Part shown: positions 6,400 through 9,569 of the stretch, one piece after another
Layout: every line of letters starts with the position of its first letter
Position numbering within the stretch: the first letter of the stretch is position 1
Source: Spirochaetaceae bacterium
Lineage (GTDB): Bacteria; Spirochaetota; Spirochaetia; DSM-27196; SLST01
Assembly (NCBI GenBank): GCA_007129695.1
Contig: SKVA01000101.1
Location: 1 to 9,569 of the forward strand
Reading direction: 5' to 3'
DNA: 9,569 nt
The notes under the pieces: generated by a model
What the model was told of the DNA's origin: nothing
What the model saw: only the letters and a program-made list of their open reading frames with translations
Database searches by the model: none
Translations under genes and position numbers: made by a program

Positions 6400-8205
6400 G
6401 TTGGACGCCCCGTCGACGGCGTCGGTCGCCGCGTCACGGACCGCTCGCGCGGTCTCGAGCGGGATGCTCGCCTCCGCGGCGATCAGCTCGGCATCGGCGC
6501 CCGCGATCGCCGACAGCGACTCGAAGCGCTCGAGGATGCGCCTGCTGCGCTTCGGTCCGATCCCGGGCACAGATAACAGCTCGCTGGTGGTGAGGTCGCC
6601 GCTCTGTAGCGATGCGCGGAAGGTGGTCGCGAAGCGGTGTGCCTCGTCGCGGACCGCCTGGAGCACGCGCAGCGGCTCCGATCCTTCGGGAAGCCTGATC
6701 GAATCGGATCGGCCGGGAAGGAAGATCTCCTCTTCCCGCTTCGCGAGCCCGACGACCGCGATGTCGAGTTCGAGCGCCGTGAGCATCGCAACCGCCGCGC
6801 TAACCTGTCCCTTGCCACCGTCGATCAGAATCAGGTCGGGCGCGGGCAGACCGTCGTTGACCACCTTCGTGTAGCGTCGCGCGACAACCTCCCGCATCGC
6901 GGCGAAGTCGTCGACGCGGCCGTCGAGCGTCCGCATGTGGTAGCGGCGGTACTCGGACGGTTCGGGACGGCCGTTCACGAAGGTCACCAGCGACGCGACC
7001 GGGTGCGTACCTTCGACGTGCGCGATATCGAATCCTTCGATCCGAAGCGGCAGGGCTGCGAGCGCGAGCACCTTCTGCAGCTCTTCGAGCCCAGCGGTGT
7101 TTCCACGCTCACGGATCCGCTTGTCGTAATCGCGCCGTGCGTTCTCTTCGGCGAGCTGAACAATCGACGCGTCGCGCGACGTTTCCGGGAAGAGTACTTC
7201 GACGCTTCTGCCGGTCTGTTCGGCGATCAGCCGCGCGAGCGGTGGTGCGATCTCGTCGATCTGCTCGCACGCGAGCCCGATGATCAGTTTCTCCGGAGCC
7301 GACGCAGCGGATTGGTAGTACTGCGCGGCGAACTGCGCGACGTACTCGTCGGGCGGCGCGTAGACGTCCAGGTGGTAGTTCTCGGTGCCCAGGAGCTTGC
7401 CGGCGCGGAGGTGGAGCAGCGTCACGCTCGCGAGCCCGTCGCGCTCGTACCAGCCGATGTAGTCGCGGATCTCCGGGTCGAAGTCGACGACGTGTTGCTC
7501 CTCGTGACTCGTCCGAATCGATTCGATCGTGTCGCGCAGCGTTGCGGCGCGCTCGAACTCCAGGCGCGCGGAGGCATCGCTCATGTCGGCCTCAAGCCGT
7601 GCGATCAGCGCATCGGTGTCCCCCGACAGGAGCCTGCGAATGCCGTCGACCCGCTCGCTGTACTCCTCGTGCGACGTCTTGCCCGCGCAGACCGCGGCGC
7701 AGCGACCGATGTGGTAGTAGAGACAGGGGTGCTCTCTCTTCCTGATCGCCTTGCGGCACTTGCGCAGCGGGAAGAGCCGGTCGATAAGCTCGATGTACTG
7801 GTCGAGCCGGTAGACGTTCGGGAAGGGACCGAAGTACTCGCTCCCGTCGTCGACGATGTGACGCGTGCGGAAGACGCGCGGGTACTCCTCATTCGTGATT
7901 CTGATGACCGGGTAGGTCTTTCCGTCCTTGAGGTTGATGTTGTACCGGGGGCGGTGCTCCTTGATCAGGTTGTTCTCGAGCAGGAGCGCTTCGTATTCTT
8001 TGCGGCAGACCACGTACTCGATCCGGTCGACCTTTTTCATCAGCACGGTGGTTTTTGCGTCGCGGTCGCGGTTAAAATAGGACCGTACCCGGTTCCTGAG
8101 CGACTTCGCTTTGCCAACGTAGAGCACCGTGTCGTCCCCGGAGCGCATCAGATAGACGCCGCTTGTCGCAGGGAAGTGCCCGACCGATGCTGATGCTTTC
8201 TCCAT
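6391..8205 (-). CDS. uvrC: Excinuclease ABC subunit C
   Basis: UvrC makes both incisions around DNA lesions in nucleotide excision repair, acting with UvrA and UvrB. The 604-residue protein is full length and shows the domains in order. The GIY-YIG nuclease (about 10-95) has GVYLM, LYVGKAKSLRNRVRSYF and Glu77 in YEALLLENNLIK. A cysteine cluster (Cys150, 161, 169, 173) matches the position proposed for an Fe-S cluster in UvrC. The UVR helical pair that binds UvrB is at about 198-231. The RNase H-like nuclease carries a DDH set: Asp393, Asp462 in LILIDGGKGQ, and His523 in EAHRFA. The C-terminal helix-hairpin-helix region starts with LLSVPGIGPKRSRRIL (543-558). The frame is open to 8418, but the ATG at 8205 gives the usual N-terminus, and a longer form would overlap the divergent gene. 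No ribosome site precedes it. Confidence 0.97.
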   Translation of the reverse strand: MEKASASVGHFPATSGVYLMRSGDDTVLYVGKAKSLRNRVRSYFNRDRDAKTTVLMKKVDRIEYVVCRKEYEALLLENNLIKEHRPRYNINLKDGKTYPVIRITNEEYPRVFRTRHIVDDGSEYFGPFPNVYRLDQYIELIDRLFPLRKCRKAIRKREHPCLYYHIGRCAAVCAGKTSHEEYSERVDGIRRLLSGDTDALIARLEADMSDASARLEFERAATLRDTIESIRTSHEEQHVVDFDPEIRDYIGWYERDGLASVTLLHLRAGKLLGTENYHLDVYAPPDEYVAQFAAQYYQSAASAPEKLIIGLACEQIDEIAPPLARLIAEQTGRSVEVLFPETSRDASIVQLAEENARRDYDKRIRERGNTAGLEELQKVLALAALPLRIEGFDIAHVEGTHPVASLVTFVNGRPEPSEYRRYHMRTLDGRVDDFAAMREVVARRYTKVVNDGLPAPDLILIDGGKGQVSAAVAMLTALELDIAVVGLAKREEEIFLPGRSDSIRLPEGSEPLRVLQAVRDEAHRFATTFRASLQSGDLTTSELLSVPGIGPKRSRRILERFESLSAIAGADAELIAAEASIPLETARAVRDAATDAVDGASNGR

Positions 8206-8213
8206 ATCTGCCG

Positions 8214-8242
8214 ATAGTAAGGATAACCAAGGCCGATGAGAA
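8214..8242 (-). promoter_or_regulatory. Candidate uvrC promoter in a 30-bp divergent gap
   Basis: On the minus strand TTCTCA (8242-8237), a 17-base spacer and TACTAT (8219-8214) form a plausible promoter, each box matching at four of six positions. Initiation would fall near 8207, two bases before the uvrC ATG. The -35 overlaps the start codon of the divergent secreted-protein gene. An alternative -10, TATCCT at 8225-8220, would give an eight-base leader. In either case the mRNA has almost no leader. Confidence 0.35.
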
Positions 8243-9569
8243 AAAGAACCGTCCTGGCACTTCTCACGCTTCTCACCGCCGCCACGCTCCACGCGCGCGA
8301 ACACACGATCGTTCTCGGCACCGACGACGCGTGGAACCGACTCGCGAGCGTTGACCGGATCGTATCCGTGCCCGGCAGGCAGGGGTTTGCCGATCTGCGG
8401 CTCGAGGCGTTCCGGCACGAGCCCGGACCAGACACCGAACTACTCGTTCAGTTCGACGAACTGCCGCTGCGAGACTCGACGGGCCGCTACGCCGTGCGTT
8501 CGACCGATCCCGAGCTCGCACCGACGATCGCGCGGACGGGGAGAGCGGCACTGCTCGTCGATTCGCCCGATGACGTGATCACCGTCGAACCGCTCGTCCC
8601 GGGGCTGTTTGCTCCTGGAATGCAGTGGGGGAGCTTCACGGTCGACTTCTGGCTCTATCCGGTACATCTGGCAGACGGAGACACGTACCTGTCGTGGAGC
8701 GCGCGCGACGGAGCCGCGTCCGACTTCCGTGACCAACGATTCGCGGTTCAAGTCGACCAGGGGGCGATTGCCGTGGTATTCCGGAACTTCTTCGTTCGCC
8801 CCGACGGGACCGGCGTGCCCGTCCGGCTTGTCAGCAGTGCACGGTTGATCCCGCGGACGTGGGCGCACCACGCGATCCGGTTTTCGGGCGAGACCGGCCT
8901 GCTCGAGTACCTGATCGACGGACGCACCGTTGCGCTGACGCACGTGTCGGAAACGGGACGGCAGGACGGGAGCGTCTTCTACCCTCAGATCGCCGCCGTG
9001 CGCACGGGCGGTCTCCGGATCGCCGAACGGATGCGTGGCGCGATAGACGAGGTGCGTATCGAACGCCGTTTCATCGACAATCTGCGTGTACCCGAGTTCT
9101 CTCCCGCCGGTGGACGCGTCGTCTCCGAGCCGATCGATCTGGGATCTTCCGGCGCGCGCGTCCTTGCGATCGACGCATCGATCGGCACGCCGGGACTCAG
9201 TGACGTCTTTCTCTACTACCGTGTGTCGAACGTCTTCGGTGCGGACGGCGAGTGGAATCCGGTTCGCCCGGGTACGCGGCTCGATGCGGTAGGCCGCTTC
9301 GTGCAGGTTCGTGCCGATCTGTTCCCGGACACCCGAGACCACCTCTCCCCGATGCTGTCTGATCTCACGATCGCGTTCGAGCCGAGCCCTCCTCCGCGTC
9401 CCCCCGCCGGGGTCCGTGCGATCCCGATGGACGGAGCTGTACGGATCGAGTGGAGCCCGGTCCGGAGCGCAAATATCGTCGGGTATCGCGTCTACTATGG
9501 AACCGATTCGGGCCGCTATTTTGGCGACGTCGCAGCCGGAGCGTCGCCGATCGACGCGGGCAATGTGAC
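8236..9569 (+). CDS. Secreted LamG-like plus fibronectin type III protein, 3' end outside window
   Basis: The frame runs open from an ATG at 8236 to the right edge, giving 444 residues of a longer protein. The start is fixed by an in-frame TAA at 8224-8226. AAGGA at 8219-8223 or AAGG at 8229-8232 could serve as ribosome site, though neither spacing is ideal. A Sec signal peptide is clear: MRKR, a hydrophobic core, then a likely signal peptidase I site after LHA (residue 20), with no lipobox Cys. Residues about 100-278 look like a concanavalin/LamG jelly roll (GSFTVDFWLYPV, RTWAHHAIRFSGETGLLEYLIDG, GAIDEVRI). A beta-rich segment (290-382) follows, and a proline-rich linker (PSPPPRPP) leads into an FN3 repeat (AVRIEWSPV, VGYRVYYG). 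The protein is probably exported to the periplasm or cell surface and involved in binding or adhesion. The ligand is unknown and further FN3 repeats may follow. Confidence 0.85.
   Translation, partial: MRKRTVLALLTLLTAATLHAREHTIVLGTDDAWNRLASVDRIVSVPGRQGFADLRLEAFRHEPGPDTELLVQFDELPLRDSTGRYAVRSTDPELAPTIARTGRAALLVDSPDDVITVEPLVPGLFAPGMQWGSFTVDFWLYPVHLADGDTYLSWSARDGAASDFRDQRFAVQVDQGAIAVVFRNFFVRPDGTGVPVRLVSSARLIPRTWAHHAIRFSGETGLLEYLIDGRTVALTHVSETGRQDGSVFYPQIAAVRTGGLRIAERMRGAIDEVRIERRFIDNLRVPEFSPAGGRVVSEPIDLGSSGARVLAIDASIGTPGLSDVFLYYRVSNVFGADGEWNPVRPGTRLDAVGRFVQVRADLFPDTRDHLSPMLSDLTIAFEPSPPPRPPAGVRAIPMDGAVRIEWSPVRSANIVGYRVYYGTDSGRYFGDVAAGASPIDAGNV

Noticed and set aside
6637..8193. Open frame of 518 codons on the plus strand, antisense to uvrC
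   Set aside because: It lies entirely inside uvrC, whose domains and catalytic residues are unmistakable. The antisense product is compositionally skewed and motif-free.
8440..9342. Open frame of 300 codons on the minus strand across the LamG/FN3 gene
   Set aside because: The plus strand encodes a signal peptide, a LamG-like fold and an FN3 repeat in one frame. The minus-strand product is Arg/Asp-rich with no recognisable feature.
1..9569. CRISPR array, insertion sequence, phage, toxin-antitoxin or other defence system
   Set aside because: No regularly spaced repeats, transposase or integrase motifs, or paired small toxin-antitoxin genes were found. The gene content is mainly housekeeping.

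Overview
The window is ordinary chromosomal DNA from a GC-rich bacterium. It carries seven protein genes, one tRNA and no mobile element, CRISPR array or rRNA. No stretch of more than 300 bases lacks a gene; the longest gap is 85 bp. Several products resemble proteins I associate with Spirochaetota: a small protein with a HATPase-like N-box, a tiny membrane protein directly after lspA, a conserved-looking 551-residue protein of unknown role, and a secreted LamG/FN3 protein. I infer a free-living, high-GC spirochaete, with moderate confidence and without any database search.

Layout. On the minus strand, positions 1-392 hold the 5' part of the HATPase-like gene, which has its own strong promoter overlapping the end of the gene upstream of it. 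That upstream gene, 444-2891 (minus), encodes a Lon-like AAA+ serine protease of the LonB/LonC/YcbZ type. It is divergent, across 85 bp, from a plus-strand operon of three tightly packed genes: a Nif3/YbgI-family metal protein (2977-3738), lspA (3741-4295) and a two-helix membrane protein (4296-4583). This operon ends one base from the stop codon of the convergent 551-residue unknown gene (4585-6240, minus). A tRNA-Ala(GGC) lies just upstream of that gene (6255-6328) behind a good promoter, and the two are probably co-transcribed. uvrC (6391-8205, minus) follows. It is divergent, across only 30 bp, from a secreted LamG plus fibronectin-III protein (8236 to the right edge, incomplete).

How the genes relate. 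Most are housekeeping: protein quality control (Lon-like), lipoprotein maturation (LspA), nucleotide excision repair (UvrC) and translation (tRNA). I see no defence or other accessory system. The most notable points are the unknown 551-residue protein behind the tRNA, the HATPase-like protein with an insertion after its N-box, and a recurring pattern of promoters placed so close to start codons that the Lon-like, Nif3-like and uvrC mRNAs may have little or no 5' leader.
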